Positions 8,521 to 22,668 are shown, numbered from the stretch's first letter. The stretch: 64,000 bases of DNA from Eudromia elegans (GCA_003342815.1 PTEX01000031.1:2095210-2159209), one strand, 5' to 3'. Numbers and translations are program-made. Notes: generated by a model not told the origin, from the sequence alone.

Positions 8521-11500
8521 TGGGCTGGCAGGGCCACGTTTCCTTCTCACCTGCTTGATCTCAGCTTATACAGAGGCTGACGTGTGCTCCCAGCTGGTGG
8601 CAACGGTCTGTAGGAGCATGCTGTCAATCAGGATGCGACCCTATATTTATTTCATTGCTATATTTATTTAATCTCACTCACAATAAAACTTTTGGATGCT
8701 GTTGAAGCGATAGGAAATGGTAATCAGGTCTTTCAATGTGCAATGCTTTGAATAACTTTGCTTTGCCACGTCTACCCAGTGTGAAATTCTACTTTAAATT
8801 AAGATGGTCCCTGTCCAGATCGCAGCATTAGAAGGTGGGGCCGAGGGAGTGGTGGGACCTCTGCACACCGTGGTCAGCTGGGACTAGCTAGAATCATATC
8901 TACTAGGATGAGTGGTGGCCTAGATACAGAGAAATATATATATAAAAAGTGAGGCATTGAAAAATATAAGGAAAAGGTAAACACATTGCTCAGAACAAGC
9001 TATAGCAGAAAGAGCTGATGGGTTAGGGGGCACTCAAGACCTGGAGACACAGAGAGGACAGAGTATCCACCCACTACCTGTGTTTTAGTAACGCAAGCGT
9101 GTATGCCACAGACAGAACTGTGAGGGTTTTATTGCTTGTATTATTTTTCATGGGAAGTGTTTTATGGAGTGAATTTAACCATGTTGTCTTTCATTATCTT
9201 TCTGGAGATTTTTTTCTCTGCCTTCTGAAAAAAATGTTGTAAGAAACTTGAAACTCAGATTTCAGCCGGTTTTATTTCTTACGCCCTGTCCTTTCACAGC
9301 ACTATTGTGCCATTGTCTGAAACGTACAATAGCATCTCGAGGAAATGCTTGTTGCCAGATTCTGTTGATTCTGTGTGACTATCTTAAAACCTTAGAATTT
9401 TCCTTGGCACGCTGACAAGTTCTCCCTCCTTTCCCTTTTTGAAGCTTGAGAGAAAGAACACAGTGAGCGTGGGACTGGATATTTTTCTCCTTTTATTGTT
9501 TAAAAAAGCAAACGACCTTTCTTTGGCATGAACGCTCTGGAAATGGCATTTGCTGCTTGTGGCAGCAACAGTGCTTGAAGTGCAGCCTCTAACTCAATGA
9601 GTGACTCAAGTGCGGGAGTAAGCGATTCCTGCTGAACGGCAGGCGGATCAGAGGCGGCGTGGTGTTAAGGGGAGGCAGGCAAAATGCCCTGTTGCTTGAA
9701 TGCAGAGATGCTTGTTCAGGTGATCAGCCTGCCCCTAGGTAATTTTCCTGCATTTTTCCCCGTTTCGGAAGGTCTGAACCCGAACCTGGCATTGCTCATG
9801 CAGTAACCTAGGAAAGCTTTCAGGAATGCCTCCACTTTTAGCCATTTTCAATATAATTTCCTTTCTTAAAAAATTATGGAACATAGAGTGGCCTGCAATT
9901 TACCTAAGTGTTAAGAAAATGGTTATAAAAACCTAAACTCTATGAAAGTAAAGGAAAAATTTGAATGGAAACATTAGATAAATATGAAACTCTTTCAGGA
10001 AATTGCATGGGCCATTGATGCCAAACCCCTTGGTCGCACGGCTCCCAAGGAAGATACCACCAAGCAACACGACTCCGGAGAGCACTGCAGCTCCCTTTCC
10101 GGCTTTTCCAGCAGCAGAAGTGGCTCTGGTGGCCTAGTGGCTCTTGGTTGACATCATCCATCCCAACCAGCACAGGAAACACCTCAGGGCCACCAGCATT
10201 TCCCCATGCGCTGATGGGAAAACACGGTGGGGTCCATGTAGAGCCGGGGTGACTGCTGGTGAGTGGCAGTGGTGGGAACTCGCTGCAAGCTGAAGAGATT
10301 TGCAGCCCGTAGCATAAATGGTCCAGACCCAAGGTCCAGACCATTGGACCTCCAGGACTGTCCCTGCAAGGCAGTGGCTCAGGCCATACTTTGCCTCTAC
10401 ACATGTGCAAGCAGGGCCCCAATAGAAATGTGTGATGGGGGCTCCTGGGTGGCCTTGCTACCCCAGCCAACCAGCTCCCTACAGGAACACCAGGGTCAGG
10501 TGCCGGATTCAAGTGCACTTCATGTAACCCAACCACATAGGAAAAAACCAGCATCCTTCGCTCACATTATAGACTGTTACAAAGCAGTCTGTAACACTGT
10601 TAAGATACTGTCTTATGGTGTTACGGAAAGAAATTCTCATGCTCTTAGTCATTTTGACGAGGAACATGCAGAACATGCGTTCCCACTAGCAATAAAGGTC
10701 CTGCCAGGAGCTATTGAGGCTGCTTTCATCTGGAATATCAGGTGTCCTTGTTAATGAAAGAGCAGAGCGTGCTCAGGATGAAAAGATATTCAGAGTATTA
10801 TTGCATGAACACTCACAAAACACACACACGATGTCAGGCACACAGCGAGGGTCCTCGGGCACCACTCTGAGATGCACCAGGATGACCGAGGACAATATTT
10901 CAAGCTCGCCTGGCTTCCTGACATGCTGCTTTATGTGATTCATGTCTTCTGAATAAAACATGCTGGCACCGTCCATCCCAGACCCAGATAATTACCCCCG
11001 TCTTCATCACCATGAGAGTGTCCTTGCAGGCGGGTCACACACTGTGATAGATGCTGAAGTTCTATCAGTCTGACCATCAATATTGAACTTCCTTCTCAGT
11101 TATAAAGGGTTATCCAATATTGAAATGTAATTAGAGATAATAAAAGTTTTAGAAAGTATAAGAGTAGTTTTCCCCTGTTAGTGAGTAAGATAGGCTTTGG
11201 AAAATGAAGGATGGCACAAGGAATCAAAACTTTAGTTGCAGATATGGGTTTTAGCAAATATTGTCTCAGTAATAAAAGTCTTTTCTTTTTGTCTATGTTT
11301 AAAAAATACCAGAGGTTTTGCAAGATTATACAAACATTCTGCCGCTGTCATTTAATCAGAAAGGAAAATATTGGCTCTACTGAGAACGATGTGAGTCCCA
11401 GGAGTGCAGCATAAAGTAGAGCTGTGGCTGCTTGCACCTCCTGAGCATGCGCGTGTAGCAACTGCAAAAGCTACAATCAAGACCAGCAATTTTACAATTA

Positions 11501-13721
11501 AACAGCTAAAAAGTGGGAACCTTTCCACACAGTGTTCCCTCAAGACTAAATGGTGGGTTTCCCAAGGATACTGTTCATAAGAGGCATCCAGAAGACTCAG
11601 GACTTTGGTACAAAGCCCGGCCACCATCCCAGTGCTATTCCCACATCCCCCACATAAGCGAGTGAAGATCCAGGATGACGGAGACATCAACATCATCCAG
11701 CAGTCGCTTCCCTGCAGCCAGTTGTGAAGGAGCAGAACGCTCCGTGCTCGCTTCCCATGTCCTCAGGCCACCACTGAGCTCCTCCTGCAGCGTTGCGGAG
11801 TCGGGGACGTCACCCCAGCGGTGCCCGTGCCGCTCTCCGCTCGCCCTCAGTGAGGGCAGACGCGGGCACCCCCACGAGCATCCCTGCAGCAAGGCACCCG
11901 GCACAGCGCTGCCGGGACGGCGCTTCACAGGAGACGGGGGAAAAAGAGGGAGCGTGATGAAGGCTGACAGTGGTTAAGTGCATTATCTACCCTCTTCCGC
12001 TGCTGCTGGAGAGCTGTTCATAACACCGTGCTCTGGGGACGGGGGGTTTCCACACTCAGAAATGATGCTGCCTTGGAAAGGGCAGGGAAAAGTTCCCAAG
12101 GTTGGGTCTCTTCTGAGGTCACCGGCCACCTTGCAATGCCGGGGGCCTCTGAGGAGGCCAGCGTGTATTTTGCCTTGTTTTTAGTGTGTGTTTTTACATT
12201 TAGCAAGGAGAAGCTTTATCCAGGAGAAAATGGCCAAGGTCTATCCTTTAGAGCTCAGCAATGTGATGCAGTCGGCAAAGGCGGGGAGGAAAGGGGATAT
12301 TTCATACCTGGGGGTGACCAATTGTGGTAAAATCTCGTCTCAGTTAGCTGGAAACCCACCCTCACATCTCAGCATAGGGACGCTCTCCTGGCCCTTATAT
12401 CCCTACATGTTGATCCTTCATTTCCAGCATGGTACGGGGAACTTAGCAGAGGGAACTTCTTAGAAAATTAGTTAAATTAAATTCTCTCTCTCTTCCCCCA
12501 GCTCCCCTACAGGCAAGATAAATATTGGACAAGAGAGCTGCAAAGATTATTACATAATTCCAATAGGCATTTCTGTAGCAATATTCATCTCCAAGCAATT
12601 GAAGCATTAGGCAGGTTATTCTGTCAAATTCAAAATCCAGACAATTCAAACAAATTAATCCTTTGAAAGCATATAAATACAGAATACTGATACCATCTCT
12701 CTGATTATTTTCTTTGAGTTTTGAAGGGAACTTTAATTTACGGCCCTTACGTGCTCACTGTATTTTTCAGTTTTTATAACAAATTGCTGTTGGGAATACA
12801 AACTCCCAAATCCAATGCTGGGCACGGGGTACTTTGTCCCGTAGCCTTGTCAAGCAGGAGGGGAAAAGCAGCAGCCACGAATCTGGACAGAAATACCAAA
12901 TAGCCCTGGAGTTTGCAAAGGGCAAAAGGACTTTCCTAGGAGAAATCTGTCGCTCTCAAAGATCATTTATTTTACCGTGGTGGGTTTGAAAGTTGCTATG
13001 GATAAAGACGAGGACATAACGTGTCACTTACTTACACCCTGACTTTTCTCTTCTGGCTAACTTGGATTTTTAAATTATCTCTTGCCATTTGTGCCTTCTT
13101 TTCATTCCTGAATTCAGCTGAGACTGCTCAGACATTAGGAATTCAGACCCAGATATTTCCTCACCTGTCTTGTGGGGAACAGGCTTTTACAACCACTGTC
13201 TCTTCCCAACATGTTTCTGCTACCTTTTCTCAGATCCAGTGTAGGAAATTTGGATGGGGAGCTACAGCCATCACAGAAAGGCTGAAAACACCCAAGCACT
13301 CGGCTGGCACCCAGCTAGAAGTGTCCAGCGTGAGGAAAATGAAGTTTTTGGTTGGAAAATGAAAGACGAGTTGGCATTATCCAGCCTCACACATCCCCAC
13401 GGGCACTGCTGCCGGGCGGCATTTCTGCAGGAATTAACCCCACCGTTTGAGCTGCGTTTCCAGCGTGGGGGCAAGGTAGGTTGGTGTGAACTCCAGCTGT
13501 GCCGTGTTGTATCGGGAGATGGGATTAGCTGCTGGCTCCAGTACAAGAGCAGCCTGCCCGGGTAAAGCAGCCGAGCTTCTGCAAGCAGCCAAGGAAGGTT
13601 CAATGTGAGCAGCATGCAAAAGGGAAATGAAACAGCGGAGGGTGACCCAGAGCTGAGGGACTGGGAAATGGAGATGCTCAGCAGTACGGGTGCAATAGCT
13701 TTATTCTGGGGAGCATAGAAT
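8521..13721. other. Non-coding stretch with one CpG-richer islet
   Basis: No gene is supported. The longest frame in the window (204 codons, 9940-10554, minus) lies here but is rich in Pro, Trp, Cys and Gly, lacks any recognisable motif and overlaps a 163-codon frame on the opposite strand. CpG-richer sequence at 11790-11935 is listed separately. Confidence 0.5.
11790..11935. other. Small CpG-rich islet
   Basis: CpG steps are frequent (GCGTTGCGGAGTCGGGGACG, GCCGGGACGGCGC) against an AT-rich background. The islet is shorter than the 200 bases usually required of a CpG island, and no promoter motif or exon is seen. Confidence 0.35.
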
Positions 13722-13802
13722 GGAGAGGAGAGGAAAGGAAGGGGAAAGAGGAAAGACAAAAAAGGAAAAGGGAAAGGAAGGGAAAAGGGAAAGGAAAAGA
13801 AA
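13722..13802 (+). repeat. Long homopurine (GA-rich) tract
   Basis: About 80 bases consist almost wholly of A and G with one C, built from irregular AGGAAAAGGG-type units. Such tracts are common simple repeats. A 12-base unit (GGAAAAGGGAAA) occurs twice, giving partial mirror symmetry. Confidence 0.8.
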
Positions 13803-13869
13803 TCCAGAAAAGGATTTAATCTGAAACCTAGGAGGTCACGTAGGACCTCCATGTGTTCACTGCTTTGTA

Positions 13870-13888
13870 TGATTCACTGGGTGAATCA
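13870..13888. other. Short perfect hairpin
   Basis: TGATTCAC and GTGAATCA flank a three-base loop, an 8-bp stem. No RNA family is recognisable and the stem is too short to claim more than a local palindrome. Confidence 0.3.
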
Positions 13889-13968
13889 CTAGCCCTTTTA
13901 ATTTATATTTTACCATTTTATTTCACTTTTTTTCCATACTTCTATTAAAGGAACTCCTGCTCACAGCA

Positions 13969-14010
13969 GAAAAAAAAGCTAAAAAAAAGAAGCTAAAAAA
14001 GAAATAAATT
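13969..14010 (+). repeat. A-rich simple repeat
   Basis: Runs of A interrupted by GCT and G, with the unit AAGCTAAAAAA recurring. It is low-complexity sequence. Confidence 0.6.
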
Positions 14011-15170
14011 ACAAAACCCTCAGCTGTTAAATAGTAGCATGTTGGTAAAATGGTTGTGAGGGAGCAGATGGGTTCCTGCCGCTGTGTGTGTTGGCCTAGG
14101 GCCGCAGTAAATATAGCAGAGTGTGTTCTGTCATTCGATCCGAGGTATTTATATCCTGCCAGTCATCGTAGCATCAAGGGCAGCGTAGTATTAGTGCTCT
14201 CCCCCAGCATGGCTTTTTTGGATCATTGAAAAGCTTTTCTCTGGCACACACACACACAAAAAAAAGAGTCATGCAAAATGTTAGATGGTAAATGGAAAGG
14301 AACAGGCTGAAAAGAGGAGGCCGCAGGGATGCATCCATGCACAGCGTGCGGCTTCCCTGCGTCCTCCTTCTCCCGGCGGAAATTTGAGGGTTGCAGGGAA
14401 TGTTTCCCACCCAGAGAGAAGGCTGCTGCATGTTGGAGAAGTTTGGAAACTAACAGAAGCTCCCAAATTACGGATGTTGTAGAGAAGAAGCCGCTCTGTG
14501 GCTCCAAGGAGGACATGACCATGGCGAGGTCAGCAGGAGACTTTGCTTTCTTCAAGACGAGCTAGTCCAGGACGGGAGAGGGGGCAGATGTCTCCTTTGC
14601 TTTTGAAGCTTTATAAGCTGCATTACTTCTCTATGAAAAGTATACAATTTTACTCCAACTAAAAAAAAAAAAAATAGTCTAACCAGGCTTCGTTGTGGTT
14701 GCAGTAACCAGATGGTCTTACTTGCTTAAATGTTCTAGCTCTTAGAACAGGTTAAATGCAGAGACGAGCAACTGAGCTCAGGGAAATGCCAGTCATTCTC
14801 TTCCCAGCCTACCTTTTTCCTCTCTTCTGAAAAGTGAAAATTATCACATTCATGCAAATTCTCCATTTTCTAAGGTAACTGCAAGCAGATATGTCCCTAT
14901 CTCCCTCTGGCAGGTTAGAAGATCCTCATCCTATCTCTACCTATCTCATTTCAAGACTTTCAGGGGTGCTACTAAAACATTTTTAGGGCATCCCTAATAA
15001 CAATAGCTAATAAAAATAATAATGGGTTACTTGATGTTTCTGTTGTGTTTCTGAGCCAGGCTATCACTGCTATAGTGCTGTAAGGACATCATGTGCATAG
15101 CAAGCAGGGCTCGGGAATATTTGTCAGTCCCTAATGAAGATTGACTGTTTTTTGAAAGAGTGATTTATTT
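14011..15170. other. Non-coding stretch
   Basis: It contains a short (AC)n run at 14247-14259 followed by eight A, and an A run at 14661-14674. Nothing else is recognisable. Confidence 0.5.
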
Positions 15171-15430
15171 TTTTTTGTCTTAAAAATACATTAACTCCAA
15201 GCTGAAGTCAGTATTTTTTTGTAATTGATTCTGCTCAGACAGAAATGTTACGAGCAACTAATTACCCACTGTCTTCATTGAAAATAAATATTGAAGGCAA
15301 GAAAATAAACACGGGCTATGCATATAAGCTGCATAATTACCAATTTAACAGACACATTAGGCTACCAGGCTCAGAAATTGCAGATACAAATAGATAGATA
15401 TTATTTGCCTGTCTGTATGCTGTGTCTTAT
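15171..15430. promoter_or_regulatory. Conserved-element-like AT-rich block
   Basis: The block is rich in homeodomain cores and an octamer-like element (GTAATTGATTC, CAACTAATTACCC, GCTATGCATATAAGC, TGCATAATTACC). It has no repeat character. This is an inference from motif density only. Confidence 0.22.
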
Positions 15431-18140
15431 CATTATAACATAAAAGAGTTAGGAAAATTGCTTCTTCCCCAAATCCTAAATCCGAAATCCCCCCAATCCT
15501 GCTCTCCTCATTTTGCTTTTGCAAGGGAGGAGGGCAAGGCTTGGGTCACACTTGTGATCTGGACAGCCCAGTGACCACTGTCCCTTAAACCAGCTCGGAT
15601 GCTGCCAAAGGTGATAAAGTGAGGCCAGTTCTCAGTGTTTCTCAAAACCTCGATGGGTTTGCTGTTTGCTTCTCTGTGCAAAGTGATGACAAAGGATATA
15701 GTTGAAGACAAAAAGAAAAAAAAATCAAGCTGTGAAAAGTCTGAGAAATAGTTTTGCTATGAGCTTTACCCATGGTGAAAAGAATAAACACAAGAAATGC
15801 TCCTGATCTTTTAGGTCCAGACCCTGGGCCAGACCTCCGGGGTGGAGGGGGAGACACTGCTGATCAATCACAGGGATTTTCAGAGTCCCACTGTTTGTGT
15901 CTGGACACTATCCATAGGTCAGCAAAAAAGATTTTGTGATTTTCTTGTGGAAGCAACATTTTTCCCCCCCTGAGGAAGTACACAGCTTGTTGAGAAAACA
16001 CCTATCCCTTTATTTTTGCCAGGTTCTTCAAAATATCTGACTTAAAAGCAACTCTAAGGCAACCTGCTGTGATTGCCCAAAGGGCAAGTCCTGTGTGTGC
16101 AGAGCCGTAGCTTAAGGATGAGCAGGAGCATCGACCTGCTGGAGAAAAGGGAGTTAGGAAGCAGAGGAGCAAGGGATGACCTGCCCGCTCCAACGCATGC
16201 ATTCAAACTTAGATCTGTTGAACAGATTCCGTAAATCCAGCAGAACTCCCCAAACATCCCAACATGAGCAACGTTTCATTCCTGAAAGCCTGGGAAGCTC
16301 CGAGCCCTGGGCTTTCATGATAAAGCACAGCTGGAGGAGGAGGCACCAGCATGGAAAAGTTCCACGGCTCAAGCAGGCAGCACATCACCCAGGGTCAGCT
16401 CTTCCCAGTACAATCGCAGGACATTTGAGGCTTCCCAGCACAGGGATGACAGTGGGAAACCTTGTGCCAGGGGATACAGTGAATACTCCCGGGGATAATC
16501 TCTTGCACCTTAATGCTTTTATCCTTCAGCTCTGTGGTCAGTTCTCCTTAACCTGCTGATGCAGCGCTTGGTGGCCGTGCTGTTGCCAGCACTCTTGGAG
16601 TTACCAAATGTCATTTATAATTTTCTTTTTAATTTCATATTTCAGTATTGCCGGTGAGAGGCCTCCAACAGCCCAGGAGGCTGTTGATCCCATCTTGGAT
16701 TTCCAGGGCCTGGGCAGATCCCGGGGTCATCCTTGATCCTGCGGCTGCTCCATGGTCCCTGTGACCCATGAGCATGGAAGCCACGTGCTACCTGCTCACA
16801 AATGGGGTGCTGAGAGAAATGAGGGCAGATAAGTGGAAAAGATGGATCTAGGGCTGCTAGAAAAGCCTCAATGGCTTCCCCTAAGTAGGGATGTGGCCCA
16901 GTGGGTGCTGGCATTTGGGGAAAAAAAAAAGGGAATTCAGGCTCATAAAGTGATCAGAGGAATAACAGCACTGAGGATTATTCAAAGGCAAAAGGCAGGA
17001 AGATGATTTCCAAAGGCAGATTTGGGCTGGAGGCAGTGAAAACAAACTTGTTACAGTTAGAGAATATTTTTACTGAAATGAAAATTGAAACTGTGCATGC
17101 ATATAAATATATCAACTTTCCTTTCTCACTTGACATGATTGCAAAAGAAATTCCTATGCTGATTTTCCACACCCACATGGGCACAGGAGGAAGAAATTTA
17201 AAGGTTGCTTGAACCTGTGAATCCACTGCGTGACTCCTGAGTACCAAAAAACTCTCTTTTTGATGCACTAGGAATGTTATGCAGTTGATTATTTGAGGAC
17301 TTCAAGATTAAATGTTACTGTAATCACACAACTCTTCCCATGGAGCGGGCCACATTTTGGCCACAGTTCTGTGGAGCTGTTCAGTGGGCAACAGCTACCC
17401 TGTCCATGGACTTAGATACACTTAACTGGTGCTGCAGTTACCCGTCCATTTACTAGTACTCAGCAGTCCCTAAAAAAGGCAGGGAGGAACTTCCTGACCT
17501 GACAAATATGGTTACAATTGTTTGCTATCAATGTTGACTTTATTGCTATGGGCAACAGAACCCTTACCAAAGCCACAAGACATTTATTTATATAGAAATG
17601 AGATTCTATAGCTTTATATTCTAATAAGGAAAAGGAGACGAGGGATTTAAATAGGCAGGCATATGTGTTAAAAGTCAAAATGCTGAAAAAAAAAGAGAAA
17701 TCCTGCTGAAAATTGCTAAGGCAAAATTGTACCTCCTATCTGTGTTTGAAAACCTCCACCCTGCAGACTGGGTCTGTGCTGGTTTGCAAAGGCTCGAGCT
17801 GTCTTATTCCCATCCCTTATTTTTTAAGTCATTCCCTGGAAATAGCTGAAGAAATGAGGAAACTCCTGTATCTGAACAAAACCCATTCTCTCTGGCACTG
17901 ACAGGTAAAAACCCTGAAAAGCAATTCTGCAAAAAGGCAACAGAGAAAATGCCGAAAAGACTCAGGCTGAGAGTGAATTCAACGCTGGAAATGCTCACAA
18001 TGGGTTTACACATCATGCAGATTAAAAGCCAGAAGAGTTCGAAAGATACGGAGCCATCTCCATGCAAATGTAAAATTGAGTTTCATTTTCTTGCCCTTGA
18101 GCATGACTGGCTTAAATCTAGGAATGCTACTGATGGGTTT

Positions 18141-18155
18141 GTGTGTGTGTGTGTG
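18141..18155 (+). repeat. (GT)n microsatellite
   Basis: About seven and a half uninterrupted GT dinucleotides. Confidence 0.8.
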
Positions 18156-18826
18156 ACTAAATGTATTTTCCTTGTGCTCTATGGATTCATTGTTATAGAT
18201 TTGATTTGTCTGTATTAGAGAGCCAGCCCCATATGTGATTGTACAAGGAGAAAACATAAGTTAAAGAAAATATCCCTTAGCTACAAACCTCATAGACTTC
18301 ATAGGTGATTCCAAAAGCTAGAGACACTATTTTGGTGGCTTTCAGGCTACTGACTTTTCTAAGAAAACTTTTTAACAGAAAAATAACATCCTTCGTTTGT
18401 CAAAAGCCTAGTGAACACAGGGAAGAATTCGGAAGAAAATATCACGGATAACTCTGTGCAGAAGATTTGGCCCTCAGGAATCCAGCATTAAGTCAGACCG
18501 AACTTTTCTGCCTCAAATTAAGACAATAGCTGGTCCCAGAATTAATTTAATTCCCAGGAATATGGGAACTAAAATATTCAGGCTGGATTTTTGCAAAAGA
18601 ATGAGGATCATATTGCTACAGCATATAAAGAACAACCCAAGAGTCTTATTCCAACAGCCTAAATTCCACCTGGTCACCGTGTCTAGGGTTTTACTGAGTG
18701 GCTCAGAGTCTTTAGAGGCAAAGATGCTGTGATCCAGATGGAATTATTCCAACCATAAGCTAAAATATGGTCATTAGTCTGACACCTTGCTCCTACTACC
18801 TAGGACTAAGGACTGTTCAGACAATT

Positions 18827-18878
18827 TAAAAAAAAAAAAAGGCAAAAATAAAAGAATAAAACAAAAAAGAAAATAAGA
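18827..18878 (+). repeat. A-rich low-complexity tract
   Basis: Thirteen or so A followed by A-rich units with G and T interruptions. It could be the worn tail of a retroposed sequence, but the sequence to its left shows no recognisable source. Confidence 0.6.
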
Positions 18879-21800
18879 ACGTAAGCTCCTCTGCCTTTTT
18901 GGTACCTTGGAGCATGTGGACCTGCTGGAGCAGGGAGCGGATGCCCTGCTGGGGCTGGTGGTTTAGCTGCACTGGGAGTGGGATCAGAGGGATGTCAGGG
19001 TGGGTGATGCTGGGCCGTGAGGGCGTGCTTTGCTTTAGAAAACGTACAGTGCTGTAACTAACGTGATCTTCACCACACGGCACAGACGTGGCCCTGTTTG
19101 TAGCCCTTTTTACATCAAAAAAGAATAAAATCTCTTTAGCTTTCGCAATCAGGTGTCTCTTCAGATGTCAAGCTGGACTTAAGTGTATAATTGCAACAGC
19201 CATGAAAGTAGCTCTAACTCACTGGCAGGTTGAGTGGTTTTGATGCATCACCTTAACAGAGACGAATGGTCCAAAGTTAGGAAAGACCCTACCCAAACCT
19301 GTTGCCAGCTGGGAGAAATACCGGGGTTATTTTGCACGTCTTCCCTCAGCCCTAGGGGATGGTGAAACCAGCGGCAGGATGTGGTGAGAGAAGAACAGTG
19401 AATCCGACCAGCCCTTCTGCATCTCCCGTCCTCTCAGTTCACAGAGGTGTCCGTAAGGACTGCCAGGGAGACTCGTCCTTGGGGTAAAAGTCTTGGGATA
19501 GAAAACCAGCAAAAGAGGGACGTAACTACCTAACCCCAGAACTGGACACATCTTCAGCATGGGCCTCTATGATTAGTGGCAGACCAGTCGACTCTATGTT
19601 TTATTGTTCATGAGGGGGCTTTGTTTGAGGAATTGTTTCTGATTTCTGTGACTAATCTGTTTTTCCCAGGCTTCACCTCTCAACAACTGCCCCATAAATC
19701 ACGTTCAAAGGAAAATGTTTAGACAAGCAACCAAGAGCTGTGCAGCTTAAGCCTCTTGTTAACCACTGACCAAGGCCCTGCTCCACCAGCTGCATGCTCA
19801 ACCAATTAACCTCGTAGGAGTGGTCACCAGTTTTGGTAAAAGCTGCTAGAACAGAGGAAATAGTCAATTTGGGGGAACAAATTTGAAGAAAACCTCATCT
19901 TTCTGCAATTGCCTTCGGTTTGCATATAAATACATGATGAACACGCATCGGCGAGGCCCCGTAGTCAACGTAGCAGAAGAGCACACCATCCCCAACCACG
20001 TTAGCTCCCTCTCTAAGCTCGGACCATTCAGCAAATCATTCTCTCCATCTTCATGTTAGTGAGATCGCTTGATAGCATACGCTAAGACATTACCAAAAAG
20101 CTGGACTTCCTTTGCGTTTGCATTGATTATGTTAGTAACCTAAACTCTCCAAGGGCCAAAAGCAAAGCTAACAGCTCTCTACTGTCCAAATTTGGGTCTT
20201 TTAAAAGAGTAGAATTACAGGTCATATCAGAAAACCCCTATTTCCCCCAAAAAAGAACCCCCTCTGAACAAAAGCTCAAAACAAACCCTATCAGCTCAGT
20301 TTCATTCTGAGTTGCAAACAATCAGGAACAATAACATCACATATCTTCTGGCCTGTATGTCCCAAGCCATTCCAATTAATAGCAGCTAGAGGCAGTATTT
20401 ATTTCTTAGGTCATGAGATAATAGGTTATTGATTGATCTGGGAGTTAATAGCCAAGGTTATGTCTCGCGTAAGAAGTGACTGTGAGGATTGAAGCTCATC
20501 ATTGATCTTGTTTCCACACACTCAGGGAGACCGCGTATTTAACTGTGGCACAACTGAGAAGAAAGGGCCCTAAATGTCGTTTATTGACTTTTAAGGATGT
20601 GATTCCTCACCTGCACCCACTGGCAGTTGCCGTGGCCAGCCCAAACAATCAATAAACTTGCCACGAACTGAAGTTCAGTGTTTGCAGTTGGCTGGAAGTT
20701 GCCTCCAACGAGCAGTAAAATAGCAAGGCTGAGCCCACGGGCTGTTGCAAAGCGAGCCCAGGTCTCACCGCTGCTGCTTGCGGTGCTGCCATCTCATCAC
20801 CGCAGACACATGAGAACCGTGAGATGGAAAATATCTGTGTTAAAAAACGCAAAGGAACTACCAAAGAGCTATCTTAAAAGGCTAAAAAATATTGGAAAAG
20901 GTTAAAATCAAATACTGAGAGAGCTAAAAGCGCAAGACAGAATTTAGTGGATATTTTGGGCTATGAGCACATGACCAAAAATGCAGAGTTTGGCACAGCT
21001 CAGAACAGCTTTTCTAGAGATCTGCTCTCCTGGCAGAACAGCTGGTGAAACTTATTGCTTGGGCTGTTCTGAGTTATAGAATCCAGAACAATAAGGAGAA
21101 ATAGGTTGTTTCAACCTTATTGCAACACGTATTTTAAAAATGGGGAGGTTTTAACAAGTCCTTCTGCGAGGAGTCCCTCTGAATGAGGATAGTCAGAATA
21201 GGAAACTGTCCAGCAAAAAAATGAAATAAAATACACTACAACAAAGTGCAAGGCTGGCTCTCTTTGAAGGGATTCCAGCACAGAAATTATTATTTATATC
21301 AAATAATTTGGAGCTCTTCTAATGCCAGCAAGAACCACTGCCTACCCATTGGTACCTGTATGTACAACACATTAATTACCTCCCTACTGGAAGTCATCTG
21401 GAGACTCATCAGTGAAAATGAAAGGCAGAAATTACCTAGGTCCTCCTTGCAGTCTCCACTGGTAGCATCGAGAATTACCATCCGTGGTTTTCTGCTCCGT
21501 GGTTTTCCCGGTTACGTGAGTCTTTTCCACGCAGTTCCGGCAGGCCCGACCCAGGGCCACGGATGCAGCTCAGCTAACACAGGCTCTGCTAGGAGCCTTC
21601 CTGAGGCTGCCCCTTCACTGGCGGCACCTCTTGAAGCATCGCAGCCGCCTGAGAATTAGCTCCATCTTCCACTTTCTCAGGCCTTTGCCCTTTTTAAGCT
21701 TTGACACAAGCGCTTGGATTTCTAGCTGTCTGCCCAGCTCGCTGAGAATGTCCCAATCTGTTTACCCACCTACTTGTAATCTGTGGGAATGCTGCTGCTC

Positions 21801-22500
21801 AGGAAGAAACATGTTTGGAGCCTAGAAAGATATTTATCCATTTGCACATAAGCATTTTGCAACAGAGCTATTCTGTAACATGCACACCTTGCTTTTATTA
21901 AGCCATGTAATGGAGAACAAAGAAGCACTAATATAAACTCCAAGGAAATGCATTAGAAAGCCAATCTGCCTTTAGGTAAAGAAGCTGCTGACGATCCTAT
22001 TATTTCTTCCTCTTTCAAGTACTACAAAGACATACCGTTTTTATTGTCTCATTTGTGTCAGTCAGGATAGCTAATGATATATTTTTACATGACCCAGAGC
22101 CAGACTTACTCTGCATCTGCACCGTGTTCTCTGCCCCGTGCCCAGTACTCCTTTCCCAACTCCTTTGTCACCCAAAGCATTTCAGATACAGTTCCGTCTC
22201 CAGAAAATAACATGATTCCTGGGAAGATGCAACTGTGCCGGATAACTGGGCACAACTGTCCTGCTCCAAAGGACTGGAAGAGTCTGCCAGGGTTTCCCAG
22301 GGAATTTCCCAGGTTCATTAATGAAGGGCTTCCAGCTGGGAGGCTGTGGTTTGAGTGGTGCTTATGCTTTAGGGGGAAATTATCTGAGATGTGGGATAAG
22401 ACTAGACCTCTTTTACCACAGTAACTAATTCAAATGAGAGGCACCGAATACCTTGTATGCCATATGCTGTCTGTTGATTCTCTCTGCAGAGCACTAAAGA

Positions 22501-22530
22501 TCTTTTTGTCTCTTTTTTTTTTTTCCCTCT
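22501..22530 (+). repeat. Pyrimidine tract
   Basis: A T-rich and C-containing run (TCTCTTTTTTTTTTTTTCCC) leads to AAACACAG. It resembles a polypyrimidine tract with acceptor, but no open exon with a donor follows convincingly. Confidence 0.5.
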
Positions 22531-22659
22531 TTAAACACAGATACTTCTTTTTAGGTTTCTAACAATGGATAAGAATCTTTGCTTTTTTCTTAGAGTTCTG
22601 GGTTAAATTCAAGTCATAAAAGAAACTTGTGTGGAAATGCATGAGCTGCGCTGAATTTT

Positions 22660-22668
22660 TTATATATA

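Larger units (their letters stand above)
15431..22500. other. Non-coding stretch, no supported feature
   Basis: Several kilobases of unique-looking AT-rich sequence with only small simple repeats: (GT)n at 18141-18155 and an A-rich run at 18827-18878. The open frames present (up to 137 codons) lack motifs and splice context. Confidence 0.5.

Noticed and set aside
9940-10554. Longest open frame (204 codons, minus strand)
   Set aside because: Composition is biased to Pro, Trp, Cys and Gly, no motif is recognisable, a 163-codon frame overlaps it on the other strand, and a frame of this length is near chance expectation for 64 kb read in six frames.
13271-13852. 193-codon minus-strand frame with a Phe/Leu/Pro-rich run
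   Set aside because: The hydrophobic-looking run is the translation of the homopurine tract at 13722-13802, not a membrane segment.
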